A stretch of 64,000 bases of DNA from Planctomycetota bacterium (GCA_023417655.1 JAEZFD010000052.1:1-64000); one strand, 5' to 3'; positions 26,192-36,198 are shown, counted from the stretch's first letter. Numbers and translations are program-made. Notes: a model not told the origin generated them from the sequence alone.

Positions 26192-27616
26192 ATGGCTGAT
26201 CGACCGCAAACGCTGGGGGAATTGAAGCAATCTGGTTACCGGTCCGTTCCGGTCAAGCAGGAGATGCGCCGTAATTTGATCGCAAAACTGCGTCAGAAGG
26301 AACCACTCTTCCCCGGGATTCTGGGTTACGAAGAAACCGTCATCCCCCAAATTGTCAACGGTATTCTCGCTCAGCATGACATGTTGTTTCTCGGCCTTCG
26401 CGGGCAGGGAAAGACACGCATGCTCCGGATGATGACTCAATTTCTCGATGAGGCCATTCCGATCGTCGCCGGGTCAGAAATTCAGGATGACCCTCTCTCC
26501 CCGATTTCCAAGTATTCCCGTGATCTGATCGCATCGCAGGGGGACTCCACACCAATCACATGGATTGGTCGGAGTGAACGCTATCACGAAAAGCTCGCGA
26601 CTCCCGACGTCACGATTGCGGATCTCATCGGCGAAGTCGACCTCATCAAGCATGCCGAAGGACGGCACCTCTCTGATGAATCGGTGATGCACTTCGGACT
26701 GATTCCCCGAAGTCATCGCGGCATCTTCTGCATGAATGAACTTCCGGACCTGTCGCCAAAGATTCAGGTCGGTCTGTTTAACGTGCTGGAAGAACGGGAC
26801 ATCCAGATCCGCGGCTTCACCGTTCGCCTGCCGCTCGACGTTTGCCTGATTTTCTCAGCGAATCCCGAGGACTACACCAATCGCGGCCGGATTGTCACGC
26901 CGTTGAAGGACCGCATCGGATCGGTCGTCCGCACGCATTACCCATCCACTCGAGAGTTGGGGATCAAGATCGTCGAAGAACAGGCCTGGGTGCAGCGCGA
27001 CACGGTGCAGGTGACGGTTCCGCGATTCATCAAAGAGGTCGTCGAAGAAGTCAGCCGCCTTGCCCGTACCAGTCCCCATGTGAATCAGGCTTCCGGGGTC
27101 AGCGTCCGGATGTCGATTACCAACATGGAGACCGCGATCTCCAACGCCGAACGCCGGGCCCTGCAACAGGGACAGCAATCAGCACTCGTGCGGATCAGTG
27201 ACCTTTACTGGCTCGCAGCGAGCACGCGCGGGAAAGTCGAACTGGGCCTGTCCGAAGACACAGGTGACGAAGATGTGCTGATTCAACGATTACTCGAAGA
27301 AGCCATCAAGAACGTCTTTGATCAGTCGTTGGCTCCCAAACGCTTTAATGCTGTCGTCGAGTTTGTCGATCAGGGACAGCCGATCAAGCTGAGTGGTGAC
27401 GCGACGGCCGCACAGATCCTGCAGGAGGTCGGCCGGATTCGCGGTTTCCGGGACCTGCTCAAGACAGTCGCATCGGATCTGGAACCAGACCTCGCGACGG
27501 GTCCATTGGCAGATGACCTGCAGGCAGCGGTGGCCGAACTGATTCTGCACAGCCTGTACGCTCACAATCGGCTGAATCGCAAGGTTTCCGTCGGCCAGAT
27601 CACGTTCGGTCGGTGA
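26192..27616 (+). CDS. MoxR/Mg-chelatase-like AAA+ ATPase
   Basis: 474 residues. The AAA+ core has Walker A GLRGQGKTRM (68-77). The Walker B-like strand reads GIFCMNELPDLSPKIQ, so the usual hhhhDE is hhhhNE. A sensor-1 stretch ICLIFSANPEDYTNRGRIVTPLKDR follows, and a C-terminal helical lid (300-470). GGGAG lies before the ATG at 26192. This subgroup resembles Mg-chelatase subunit I and usually works with VWA proteins, but none is adjacent. It lies after the KaiC-like gene. The ATPase fold is clear; the substrate is unknown. Confidence 0.8.
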   Translation: MADRPQTLGELKQSGYRSVPVKQEMRRNLIAKLRQKEPLFPGILGYEETVIPQIVNGILAQHDMLFLGLRGQGKTRMLRMMTQFLDEAIPIVAGSEIQDDPLSPISKYSRDLIASQGDSTPITWIGRSERYHEKLATPDVTIADLIGEVDLIKHAEGRHLSDESVMHFGLIPRSHRGIFCMNELPDLSPKIQVGLFNVLEERDIQIRGFTVRLPLDVCLIFSANPEDYTNRGRIVTPLKDRIGSVVRTHYPSTRELGIKIVEEQAWVQRDTVQVTVPRFIKEVVEEVSRLARTSPHVNQASGVSVRMSITNMETAISNAERRALQQGQQSALVRISDLYWLAASTRGKVELGLSEDTGDEDVLIQRLLEEAIKNVFDQSLAPKRFNAVVEFVDQGQPIKLSGDATAAQILQEVGRIRGFRDLLKTVASDLEPDLATGPLADDLQAAVAELILHSLYAHNRLNRKVSVGQITFGR

Positions 27617-27652
27617 CCGGCCCCTCTCAGCAAAGACTGTCGCACAACGCTC

Positions 27653-28681
27653 TCACGCAACAACGTCGACAATCGCCTTGATCGCACCTGTTTCAGGGCG
27701 AGTGAACAGTTCGAATTGAGAGACCAGTTCGTCGTAGCCCACGTGATGCGTGATCCACGGTCGAGTATCGATGGTCCCTTCCTCGATCAGACGAATGATC
27801 CGGAGGAAGTCCTCCGGAAGAGCATTGCGGGATCCCAGAACGGAGACCTCAGGTCGATGCATGGCTGAATGCAGAAACGCGATTTCCCCACCGGTGATTC
27901 CGACATAGACCAGTGCCCCCGCCTGAGCGACATATTGCATCGCCTGCGACATCGATCGATTGCTTCCGGTCGCATCGATGACGACGGCATATCGATCGCC
28001 CCCGGTAATCTGTGCCATCCGCTCCAGCTCACTGCCGTCGCCTGTCGCGGTAATCGTGTGCGGGACCTGATAGGTATCGCGGCAGAACTGCAGCCGTTCT
28101 TCATTTATGTCCATGACCGTCACAACGGCACCCGTCAGTCGCGTGAATTCCAGTGCCGACAGTCCAATCGGTCCTGCCCCGATGATGAGAGCGTGTTCGC
28201 CTGACTGGGGATTTCCGCGGTTTGTGGCATGACAACCAATTGCCAGTGTTTCGACGAGTGCCAGCTGGTTATAGTCGAGTTGAGTTGAAGGGTGCAGTTT
28301 CTCCGCGCGAATCAGAAACTGGTCGCAAAGCCCCCCATCGATCATGACCCCGATGACATTCAGTGTCTCGCAGCAATTGGAATGGCCGCGTCGACACGCG
28401 AAGCAGGTTCCGCAGTTCATATAGGGTTCGACACTGCATCGATCACCTACAGAGACGTTGGTAACGCCGGGCCCGACTTCCAGAACTTCCACCCCAAGCT
28501 CGTGGCCGGGAATTCGCGGATAGCGATAAAATGGCATCTTGCCGAGATAGCCGGCGAGATCAGAACCACAAATCCCCATCCGGTGCGTCCTGACCAATGC
28601 CTGCCCTGCTCCGGGACGACCTGGCTCAGGGACTTCGACATATTCAAACTGGCATGGTTCTCGGAGGCGAATGGCGCGCAT
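27653..28681 (-). CDS. Zinc-dependent medium-chain alcohol dehydrogenase
   Basis: 342 residues from the ATG at 28681, with GGGAAGA seven bases upstream; the ORF opens far upstream at 29032. The GroES-like part has the catalytic zinc site (GICGSD, GHE) and the structural zinc Cys cluster CGTCFACRRGHSNCC. A Rossmann domain follows (HALIIGAGPIGLSALEF near 170). It belongs to the sorbitol/threonine/idonate dehydrogenase branch of NAD(P)-dependent polyol or alcohol dehydrogenases. The substrate is undetermined. It is divergent from nnrE, sharing a 203-base region. Confidence 0.88.
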   Translation of the reverse strand: MRAIRLREPCQFEYVEVPEPGRPGAGQALVRTHRMGICGSDLAGYLGKMPFYRYPRIPGHELGVEVLEVGPGVTNVSVGDRCSVEPYMNCGTCFACRRGHSNCCETLNVIGVMIDGGLCDQFLIRAEKLHPSTQLDYNQLALVETLAIGCHATNRGNPQSGEHALIIGAGPIGLSALEFTRLTGAVVTVMDINEERLQFCRDTYQVPHTITATGDGSELERMAQITGGDRYAVVIDATGSNRSMSQAMQYVAQAGALVYVGITGGEIAFLHSAMHRPEVSVLGSRNALPEDFLRIIRLIEEGTIDTRPWITHHVGYDELVSQFELFTRPETGAIKAIVDVVA

Positions 28682-28884
28682 GAACAGTCTTCCCGGTTTG
28701 AAATCCCGATCCCGCCCTCGCAGGTCCTCACAGAGACAGTCTCGAAACGTAGAGACCAAACGACAGAGAGGGCGCAGGATTATGTCATTCCGTCTCTCAA
28801 AATGGCATACGATCAACGTTCTTTGATGAAAATTTCTGATCGCTCCCCTCTCCCGCCGCTTTCGTGAATTCAGAAGGATCTCCC

Positions 28885-29580
28885 ATGTCCGAAACACTGA
28901 TCCTGACCCGTTCCCAAGTCCGGAGTGTGGATGAAATCGCCGTACGGGAGTTCGAGATTCCGTCCCTGATCCTGATGGAGAATGCAGGCCGGAGTTGTGC
29001 TCTCGCGCTTCAAGAACTGGGAATTCCGTCATCCGCCCGAGTCATCGTCTGCTGCGGAAAAGGGAATAACGGCGGAGACGGAATTGTCATGGCGAGACAT
29101 CTCGCCAACGCCGGTGTTTCAGTAGAACTCCTGCTGTTCCATCGCCCGGAAGAACTGTCACATGATGCCCTCGTGAATTACCGCATCCTGACGCATTCCG
29201 AAGTTGTCATTCACCACTTGCAGATCCCCGAGCAACTCGACGAATTGCAGAATCACCTGCGGCAATCCGCCTGGGTCGTTGATGCCCTGCTGGGGACGGG
29301 AGCGACGGGACAATTACGCTCACCTTACGATCAACTCATTCCGGCGATGAACGCATCCGGGCGCCCGATTCTGGCGATTGACCTTCCCTCCGGGCTCGAC
29401 TGTGACGACGGCTCTGTCGGATCTGAGGCGATTATCGCGACGGCGACAGTGACGCTCGTCGCAGCAAAACCAGGTTTCACGACTGAACTCGGGCGTAAGC
29501 ATTGTGGGCAGATTGTGATCGGACAAATCGGAATTCCCCTGAATCTGCTGCACCGCTTTTCTTCTTCGTCTGTTCTTTGA
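28885..29580 (+). CDS. nnrE: NAD(P)H-hydrate epimerase (YjeF_N)
   Basis: 231 residues from the ATG at 28885 with AGAAGGA as SD. It interconverts R and S forms of hydrated NAD(P)H during nicotinamide repair. Visible signatures are the start RSVDEIAVREFEIPSLILMENAG, the nucleotide-binding VCCGKGNNGGDGIVMARHL, WVVDALLGTGATGQ and LAIDLPSGLDCDDG (catalytic Asp region). It is a stand-alone epimerase; the dehydratase half (NnrD), often fused, is absent here. Confidence 0.92.
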   Translation: MSETLILTRSQVRSVDEIAVREFEIPSLILMENAGRSCALALQELGIPSSARVIVCCGKGNNGGDGIVMARHLANAGVSVELLLFHRPEELSHDALVNYRILTHSEVVIHHLQIPEQLDELQNHLRQSAWVVDALLGTGATGQLRSPYDQLIPAMNASGRPILAIDLPSGLDCDDGSVGSEAIIATATVTLVAAKPGFTTELGRKHCGQIVIGQIGIPLNLLHRFSSSSVL

Positions 29581-29752
29581 AATTTTCAAGAAAAAGAGGG
29601 CGGAACGATACACCGACCGGCAACTGTCAATCTGTCACGTGAATCGTCGGGGTTTTATCAATCTCATTGAACTAAAAAATATGCACACCAAGCCAGGTTC
29701 GCCGCACCGCGAATTCCTGGCTGCGTCTGGTGAACCAATCGGGAGGAACATC

Positions 29753-31288
29753 ATGAAGGTAAAAAACAACTTTGCATTCGTGCTGACTGCCGTCGGAGGC
29801 TTGTGCCTCGGGGCCGCGGCAGTCGGAGTCTCACAACCGCACGCGCCGGTCACAGCGCTCGCTCCAGCCCCTGCCCACTCTCCGGAAGATCTGTCGATTG
29901 CTTTCCGCGATGTGGCGAAGAATGTCCTTCCCGCAGTCGTTTCGATTTCCACGGAAACCAGGCCAACGGAAGTCACTGATTCCGGTGTCTCCGAAGGCCG
30001 ACCCGGTTCACGCCAGCAGGAACAACTGTTCCAGGAATTCTTCGGACAGGACCCTCGCTTCGAACAGTTCTTCAAGAAGATGCCTCGAACGGTTCCCCGT
30101 CAACAGGGCGCCGGTTCTGGATTCATCGTCGACCCCACAGGGATCGTGCTGACCAACAGCCACGTTGTGGAAGGTGCGACCAAAGTCACCGTCAAACTGC
30201 ACGACGGGCGTGAATTCCAGGCCGAATCATGGAACTTTGATCCACGCTCTGACGTCGCCATCGTCCGCATTAAAGCAGATGAAAACCTGCCAAGCGTTGT
30301 CCTCGGTGACAGCAATCTGATGCAAATCGGTGACTGGGTCCTCGCACTCGGGAACCCATTCAATATCGGGACGACAGTGACCTCGGGCATCATCAGTGCC
30401 ACTGGTCGCGGACCGGGGATCAACGAACGTGAGGAATACCTTCAGACTGATGCCGCCATTAATCCAGGAAACAGCGGGGGACCGCTGGTGAACCTGTACG
30501 GTGAAGTGATCGGCATCAATACTGCGATCTCTTCACGCAGCGGTGGATATGACGGAGTCGGGTTTGCGATTCCTTCTGAAAACGTCCGCTGGGTCGCTGA
30601 TCAGCTGATTGCCCACGGAGAAGTGAAGCGGTCTTACCTGGGTGTTTCGCTGCAGGAACTGACTGCCGAATTGCGGAAGCAGTTCAATGTTCCATCTGAC
30701 AAGGGAGCACTGGTTCTGGATGTGATGCCGGACACCCCGGCTGCACAGGCCAAGCTGTTGCCCGGTGACATCATCCTGCAGTTCAACGGGAAGGCAATCA
30801 CGAATCGTGACGCTCTGGTTGGCATCGTTGAACGGTCTTCACCAAACAAGACCTATGACATGGTCGTGCTGCGTGAAGGCAAGGAAGTGACCGTGCCAGT
30901 GAAACTGGGAAGTATGCCTGCCAACTTCACTTCGGCTCTGCGACGAGCCCGAGTGAACGACAAGCCACGGGAACAGGCTCAACCGGATAATGTCGAAATT
31001 TCCAAACTGGGAATTGAAGTGACCTCCCTGTCTCCAGAACTGACTGAACAGCTCGGACTGGAAAAAGGAGCGACTGGCGTTGTCGTGAAGAATGTGAAAG
31101 AAGGCAGTCCTGCCGAAGCTGCTGAATTGCAGCCAGGCGACTTGATTCAGCGAGTCGGAACGAAAGCTGTAAAGGGAGTCGAAGACTTCCGGGCCGCAGT
31201 GAACGACGCCGATCTGAATCAGGGAATTCTGCTGCATCTGAAACGAGGCAAGAATTCTGCATTCATCGTGGTGAAGCCAGTCCAATAA
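29753..31288 (+). CDS. HtrA/DegP-type periplasmic serine protease
   Basis: 511 residues from the ATG at 29753, with GGGAGGA five bases upstream; the ORF opens at 29639. A signal or anchor helix (FAFVLTAVGGLCLGAAAVG) leads to the trypsin-like domain. The catalytic His 137 is in TNSHVVEG, Asp 167 in SDVAIVRI and Ser 241 in GNSGGPL. Two PDZ domains follow (about 305-395 and 420-505) with motifs YLGVSLQEL and ATGVVVKNVKEGSPAEAAELQPGD. It is a quality-control protease-chaperone of the periplasm. Whether the N-terminal helix is cleaved is unclear. Confidence 0.95.
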   Translation: MKVKNNFAFVLTAVGGLCLGAAAVGVSQPHAPVTALAPAPAHSPEDLSIAFRDVAKNVLPAVVSISTETRPTEVTDSGVSEGRPGSRQQEQLFQEFFGQDPRFEQFFKKMPRTVPRQQGAGSGFIVDPTGIVLTNSHVVEGATKVTVKLHDGREFQAESWNFDPRSDVAIVRIKADENLPSVVLGDSNLMQIGDWVLALGNPFNIGTTVTSGIISATGRGPGINEREEYLQTDAAINPGNSGGPLVNLYGEVIGINTAISSRSGGYDGVGFAIPSENVRWVADQLIAHGEVKRSYLGVSLQELTAELRKQFNVPSDKGALVLDVMPDTPAAQAKLLPGDIILQFNGKAITNRDALVGIVERSSPNKTYDMVVLREGKEVTVPVKLGSMPANFTSALRRARVNDKPREQAQPDNVEISKLGIEVTSLSPELTEQLGLEKGATGVVVKNVKEGSPAEAAELQPGDLIQRVGTKAVKGVEDFRAAVNDADLNQGILLHLKRGKNSAFIVVKPVQ

Positions 31289-31327
31289 CGCATCCAACGA
31301 AGTGTTTGATGAGTTGTTCCTGCCGAT

Positions 31328-31368
31328 CGCCCCGCCTTTTCCGGTTTCTTCCGGGAAAGTGCGGGGCG
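31328..31368 (+). terminator. Terminator of the HtrA gene
   Basis: CGCCCCGC (31328-31335) pairs with GCGGGGCG (31361-31368), with an inner CTTTTCCGG/CCGGGAAAG pair. TTTCGCGTTTTAT follows. It is 40 bases past the stop at 31288. Confidence 0.8.
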
Positions 31369-31448
31369 TTTCGCGTTTTATCCCTCGCTCACCCATGTGG
31401 TATCTTTCTGTGTGGACATTGCACCTGTACGCCTGAGAGATCGCCGGA

Positions 31449-32534
31449 ATGATTGACACTGATCTTCTTCAACGCCTTTGGGACGCTGCACCGCAGGTCG
31501 ATCTCTCCGAAGCATGGCCGGCCGATCAGATGCGATGGCTGGAAGAGGCAGGCGTCCTGCGCTGGGGAATTCCAGAGGAACTCGGCGGCCAGAGCATCTC
31601 CGCTGCGGATCAGCTGGGGGGATATCAATCGCTGGCCGCGAACTGCATGACGACCGCTTTCATTCTGACGCAACGGGTCGCCGCCATCTCGCGAGTGGTC
31701 GCCTCCGTGAACCAGCCCGCCCGCGAGCGGTGGCTCCCGAAACTCGCGACCGGCGAGGCATTCAGCACCGTTGGAATCTCGCATCTCACGACCTCTCGGC
31801 AACATCTTCGCACTCCTGCGGTGCGAGTCGTGATCGATGGCGACAAGCTCACCTTGAATGGATCAATCCCCTGGGTGACGGGAGCCGCTCATGCCGATCT
31901 GATTGTCACGGGAGGCACCTGTGACGACGGACGCCAATGTCTGATCGCATTGCCGACGGCCGCGCCCGGCGTCTCCGTCGATCCGCACGCCCATCTGCTG
32001 GCACTCACGGCATCTCACACGGCGACCGTGCAGCTCGAGAATGTCGAATTGTCCGCAGAATGCCTGCTTGCTGGCCCCGTCGAGAACCTGATGTCTGCCG
32101 GGAAAGGGGGAGGAACCGGGTCTCTCACGACGTCCTTTCTTGCTCTGGGGCTTGCCCAAAGGGTTCAGACGTTCCTCGTTGAACAGGAGAAACTGCGTCC
32201 TGACTTGCAGCCGGTGGTCCGCAGTCTTGTCTCGGAGATCGTCAACCTGCATCTGGATATGAACTTCGCGCTGACCCATCCCGATGAGACCGCAGAACGC
32301 TATTCCGCAGCCAGTATTCGTCAACGGGTCAACTCACTGGCAGTCCGGGTTTCTCAGGCGGCACTCGGCATCAGCAAAGGGGCAGGTTTCGTCCGCGGGC
32401 ACGTCGCAGAGCGATCAGTCCGGGAAGCGATGTTCTTCCTCGTCTGGTCCTGTCCGCAACCGGTCGTTCAGGGGGGACTGGAAGAACTCGTCTGTCGAGG
32501 AAACAATGCCGGGTTCGGTCCAGAGACCGAGTAG
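31449..32534 (+). CDS. Acyl-CoA dehydrogenase-like flavoprotein
   Basis: 361 residues with the acyl-CoA dehydrogenase layout. The N-terminal helical part (1-110) contains WGIPEELGGQSI and TAFILTQRVAAI. The middle beta domain (about 120-210) has FSTVGISHLTT and SIPWVTGAAHADLIVTGG. The C-terminal helical part (about 220-361) has GSLTTSFLALGLAQRV. I cannot place the usual catalytic Glu with confidence, so oxidation of an acyl-CoA is not proven. The neighbouring genes give no pathway clue. Confidence 0.72.
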   Translation: MIDTDLLQRLWDAAPQVDLSEAWPADQMRWLEEAGVLRWGIPEELGGQSISAADQLGGYQSLAANCMTTAFILTQRVAAISRVVASVNQPARERWLPKLATGEAFSTVGISHLTTSRQHLRTPAVRVVIDGDKLTLNGSIPWVTGAAHADLIVTGGTCDDGRQCLIALPTAAPGVSVDPHAHLLALTASHTATVQLENVELSAECLLAGPVENLMSAGKGGGTGSLTTSFLALGLAQRVQTFLVEQEKLRPDLQPVVRSLVSEIVNLHLDMNFALTHPDETAERYSAASIRQRVNSLAVRVSQAALGISKGAGFVRGHVAERSVREAMFFLVWSCPQPVVQGGLEELVCRGNNAGFGPETE

Positions 32535-32644
32535 TCCGACCGCTTTGAGAAAATGGAGTCATTCCCGCAGATCGCCAATTTCAATTCCGTCCCAAAAGTT
32601 TTATGTTGAGACGGCATTATTTGAGTGGCCTCCAGTGACGGAGA

Positions 32645-34648
32645 GTGGTTTCGTTGATTGAGCCCCGCGCGCCTGCTGTTCCCCCTCAGAACGTTCCCCG
32701 CTGGGTCAGAACGCCTGTATTCAGTGTCGTGATTTTTATCGCGGCAATGATCGAGGTGACCCGCTGGGCCGACGCTGAGGATCGCGCCGCCGCACTCACG
32801 GGCTGGATGGCGGGGCCGACACAGGACTGGTTCCCGTTCCTGCCACTGCTCGTGCTGATTCTGCTGGCAATGGCCGTCCGCAAAGCGCCGAAATCAGGAG
32901 TCCGCGTTTCCCGGTGGAGAAAGTGGCTTGCCTATTCGGCCGCCGACGGAAAAGGGACAACCGGGTCATGGATTGCCTCCCTCGGAATCGGGGTGCTGGC
33001 TTTTCTCGTTTCAGCAGGCTTTAACGCTCCTTATCGGGATCTGCAGCCGGCGTATCACGATGAGTTCAGTTATCTTTTTCAGGCAGAAACATTTCTGCAG
33101 GGGCGACTCTGGTTTCCCAGTGCTCCCGAGCACCCTGAACTGTTTGATCAGATGCATGTCCTCAACGAAGGGCATTTTGCCAGTCGCTACTTCCCCGGCA
33201 CCGGACTCTGGCTGACCCCGTTTCTTGCCATGGGAATCCCTTGGCTGGCACAACTGATTGCGCAGTCGATCTGCGCAATGCTGATGTTCTGGACCGGGCG
33301 GGAACTGACCAGCAATGGCGTCGGCTTGCTGGCCGGAATCTTGTTTGCCCTTTCGCCAGGCATGATCCTGTTCAGCGGTCTGATGCTGGCACATCATCCG
33401 ACACTTCTCGGGTTGATGTTCTTTCTCTGGGCATTTGTGAAATGGATTCGCACAGGCTCCTTGTCATTGCTCGTGATCGCCGGGACAGGACTGGCTTTTG
33501 CCATGCTCTGCCGGCCAATGACCGCTGCCGGTTTCGCTTTTCCATTCGGTCTGTTTTTCGTTTTCTGGTGGATCACGGGTCGGCCTCGCAGCCTGCCGCC
33601 ACAAAGCACCGAGAATATCAGCGAAACTCAGGAGATCAGCCGGATCGTCGATCGGTACTTTGCTGCAGAAGCAGCAGAACGAACGCATGTTGTCCCTGCG
33701 TTTCAGCGATCCTTGGCTGCTGTAATGCTGGGACTTCCTCTCGTTGTCGCGGCGCTCTTTCTTCTGGCGACTCAGCGAGAGATCACCGGGTCAGCCTGGG
33801 TCTCTCCTTACCAGCTCTACACGGATGTCTATACCCCACGACACCGTTACGGTTTTGATAACGTGATCATCGGGGAGAAGCATCTGGGCCCCAAAGTTCT
33901 CGACAACTATGACCGTTGGGCGGAAAATTTGACGCCCGAACTCGCACGCGAGAACGTAATCACCCGTCTCACCACAAGCATGCGCTGGACACTTGGAGTT
34001 CTCCCGCTCACTCTCGGGGCGGCCACCGTACTTTTGACCCCCACTCTCGGCAGCCGGCGCTGGTTTCTAATCATCGCATCCATTATCTCACTGCATGTCG
34101 CCCATATCCCCTACTGGTTTGTGGGAATCATGGGATGGCATTACGTCCTTGAGACAGCTCCGCTCTGGCTGCTGATCTTTGCAGAGGGCTCTGCCCGACT
34201 GGAACGAACATGGGTTCAAACCGGGGCAGTCGGAATGCGCATCTGGTGGCGCGCGATGATTGGAATCGCTGTCGCCGTGAACCTGATCACGGTTCCTCCC
34301 CTCTGGCCGGGTCGCTTACCTCAGGGCCTCGCAGAAACTGCTTACCCGCGTCGCCTGTACACTCAGTTCCGACACTCGATCGAGGGGCTTCGAAACGGCG
34401 AGCCGGTGATCGTCTTTGTCATCCCTGATCCGACCGATCGGCACATGGATTTCGTGACGAATCCCCCGTCGCTCGACGGCCCCGTTCTCATCGCACGACT
34501 TTCGAATCGTGCAGATCTCGCTCAGCGCGCGAGCCTCTTCCCTGACCGCCACGTTCTGATCTTCAATGCCGCTGATCGCAGCTGGGAGCAAGTCCGCCGC
34601 GCCGGTCAGCCAATTCCAGAATCCAAAACATCCGGGACTGGAAAGTAA
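32645..34648 (+). CDS. GT-C family membrane glycosyltransferase (GT39/PMT-like)
   Basis: 667 residues with about ten membrane helices. The first extracytoplasmic loop carries DLQPAYHDEFSYLFQAETF, the acidic motif of GT-C enzymes, and LPFLAMGIPW-type helices follow. It probably transfers sugar from a polyprenyl-phosphate sugar donor. The start is uncertain: GTG at 32645 or TTG at 32654; GGAG lies just upstream. The YfcE gene starts 18 bases downstream, so the two are likely co-transcribed. Confidence 0.75.
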   Translation: MVSLIEPRAPAVPPQNVPRWVRTPVFSVVIFIAAMIEVTRWADAEDRAAALTGWMAGPTQDWFPFLPLLVLILLAMAVRKAPKSGVRVSRWRKWLAYSAADGKGTTGSWIASLGIGVLAFLVSAGFNAPYRDLQPAYHDEFSYLFQAETFLQGRLWFPSAPEHPELFDQMHVLNEGHFASRYFPGTGLWLTPFLAMGIPWLAQLIAQSICAMLMFWTGRELTSNGVGLLAGILFALSPGMILFSGLMLAHHPTLLGLMFFLWAFVKWIRTGSLSLLVIAGTGLAFAMLCRPMTAAGFAFPFGLFFVFWWITGRPRSLPPQSTENISETQEISRIVDRYFAAEAAERTHVVPAFQRSLAAVMLGLPLVVAALFLLATQREITGSAWVSPYQLYTDVYTPRHRYGFDNVIIGEKHLGPKVLDNYDRWAENLTPELARENVITRLTTSMRWTLGVLPLTLGAATVLLTPTLGSRRWFLIIASIISLHVAHIPYWFVGIMGWHYVLETAPLWLLIFAEGSARLERTWVQTGAVGMRIWWRAMIGIAVAVNLITVPPLWPGRLPQGLAETAYPRRLYTQFRHSIEGLRNGEPVIVFVIPDPTDRHMDFVTNPPSLDGPVLIARLSNRADLAQRASLFPDRHVLIFNAADRSWEQVRRAGQPIPESKTSGTGK

Positions 34649-34666
34649 GCAGAGTCTGCCTTCGTC

Positions 34667-35170
34667 ATGCTGATCGGAATTTTTTCAGACACACATGATC
34701 ATCTCGACAATATCCGTCGGGCCGTCGCTTTCTTCAACGAACGAGAGTGCAAGTATGTCCTCTTCGCCGGAGATCTGGTTTCCACCTTTGCCATTCCTCC
34801 CCTGCGGCAATTGAAATGCCCGCTGATCGGCTGCTATGGAGATAACGAAGGGAACCGGATCGGCATCCAAGGGGGGATGCGGATCATTGGCCAGATCAGC
34901 GATGCCCCGGTGCAGACCGTGCTTGATGATGGCACGCGTGTTGTGATCGCTCATATGCCGCGACAGCTCAGGGCAGTGACGGAGCCGTTTGACGTCGCGA
35001 TCCACGGACACACGCACAAGCCATCGATCCGAACTGATGACGCAGGGCGTCTGATTATCAATCCCGGCGAGACATCAGGATGGACTTACGGTAACCCCAC
35101 CGTGGCACTTCTTGAGACCTCGAGTCGGCAGGCGGAGATCATTCCCCTGCTGACGCCGACCTCTGATTGA
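34667..35170 (+). CDS. YfcE/MJ0936-type metallophosphodiesterase
   Basis: 167 residues, a compact calcineurin-like phosphodiesterase. Metal-ligand motifs are MLIGIFSDTHDHLDN (Asp 8, His 10), VLFAGDLVS, IGCYGDNEGN, VIAHMPRQ and DVAIHGHTHKPS, the order of the MJ0936/YfcE family. It lies 18 bases after the glycosyltransferase gene. The natural substrate is unknown; family members cleave phosphodiesters with Mn or Ni. Confidence 0.88.
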   Translation: MLIGIFSDTHDHLDNIRRAVAFFNERECKYVLFAGDLVSTFAIPPLRQLKCPLIGCYGDNEGNRIGIQGGMRIIGQISDAPVQTVLDDGTRVVIAHMPRQLRAVTEPFDVAIHGHTHKPSIRTDDAGRLIINPGETSGWTYGNPTVALLETSSRQAEIIPLLTPTSD

Positions 35171-35222
35171 ACGTCCCGACAAACACCCTGTCTGCAGTGT
35201 CAGCCCCTCTCAGACAAAAAAA

Positions 35223-35252
35223 TGACCTGCGTTCCGGGGAGAACGCAGGTCA
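35223..35252 (-). terminator. Terminator of the superoxide dismutase gene
   Basis: TGACCTGCGTT (35223-35233) pairs with AACGCAGGTCA (35242-35252); the minus strand then runs into TTTTTTTG. It is a perfect 11-base stem with an 8-base loop, 39 bases past the SOD stop. It may also slow plus-strand readthrough. Confidence 0.9.
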
Positions 35253-35290
35253 CTGACTCAATTTCCAGACGAAGCAGGAAAAGTCACTCG

Positions 35291-35899
35291 TTACTTCGCA
35301 GCTTCGAAGCGACGGGAGACTTCGTCCCAGTTCACCAGATTCCAGAAGGCGGCGATGTAATCAGGCCGACGGTTCTGGTAGTGCAGGTAGTAGGCGTGTT
35401 CCCAGACGTCGAGACCGAGAATTGGAGTCCGGCCTTCAGAGAGTGGGTTGTCCTGATTCGGAGTGCTTTCGACGACGAGCTTGCCGTTGTTCACTGACAG
35501 CCAGGCCCAGCCGCTTCCGAACCGGGTTGCTGCAGCGTTGTTGAAGTCGGTCTTGAACTTCTCGAAGCCGCCCAGGTCGTTCTTGATCGCTTCAGCAAGA
35601 GCTCCAGTCGGTTCACCGCCGCCCCCCTTCTTCAGGATGGTCCAGAACAGCGAGTGGTTGGCATGCCCACCGCCATTGTTGCGGACGGCTGTGCGAATCG
35701 ATTCTGGAACGGAAGAAAGTCCGGCGACCAGATCTTCCACGGACTTGGCGGCGAGTTCCGGATGACCTTCCAGCGCCTTGTTCACGTTGGTGATGTAGGC
35801 CTGATGATGCTTGGTATGGTGGATTTCCATCGTCTTGGCATCGATGTGCGGTTCCAAGGCATCATAGGCGTACGGAAGCGGGGGAAGCGTATAAGCCAT
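35291..35899 (-). CDS. sodA: Superoxide dismutase, Mn type
   Basis: 202 residues from the ATG at 35899, which has GAGGAGAG seven bases upstream; the ORF opens at 35977. It converts superoxide to peroxide and oxygen. Metal-ligand regions are MEIHHTKHHQAY, GGGHANHSLFW and DVWEHAYYL. The Gly in NNGGGHANH and the Gln in NQDNPL fit the Mn-type, although cambialistic enzymes exist. There is no signal peptide, so it is cytoplasmic. Confidence 0.94.
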   Translation of the reverse strand: MAYTLPPLPYAYDALEPHIDAKTMEIHHTKHHQAYITNVNKALEGHPELAAKSVEDLVAGLSSVPESIRTAVRNNGGGHANHSLFWTILKKGGGGEPTGALAEAIKNDLGGFEKFKTDFNNAAATRFGSGWAWLSVNNGKLVVESTPNQDNPLSEGRTPILGLDVWEHAYYLHYQNRRPDYIAAFWNLVNWDEVSRRFEAAK

Positions 35900-36198
35900 C
35901 GGGGGCTCTCCTCGTCGACGATCGAAAGGTAGTGGTGACACTGCAGCCGCCATTTTAGACCAATCCTGCAGCCTCACAACCTACTTCATTCAATTCTGAA
36001 AGTCCGCTGACGGCACTCCTTCCAAATTCTCCCTGGAAACGCCGGTTGCCTTCAATGATGGCCTTCAGTGCGACCCTTCCCCCGTCCTCGTCCTGATGGC
36101 TCTGGAATCCCTGACAGGGAAATGCCAGAATGTCGATTCTTCACTGGCGAGGTCTCGGCAGTGAGTTTGAGTGACGGCATCCAGGCAGGCAGTGAGTC

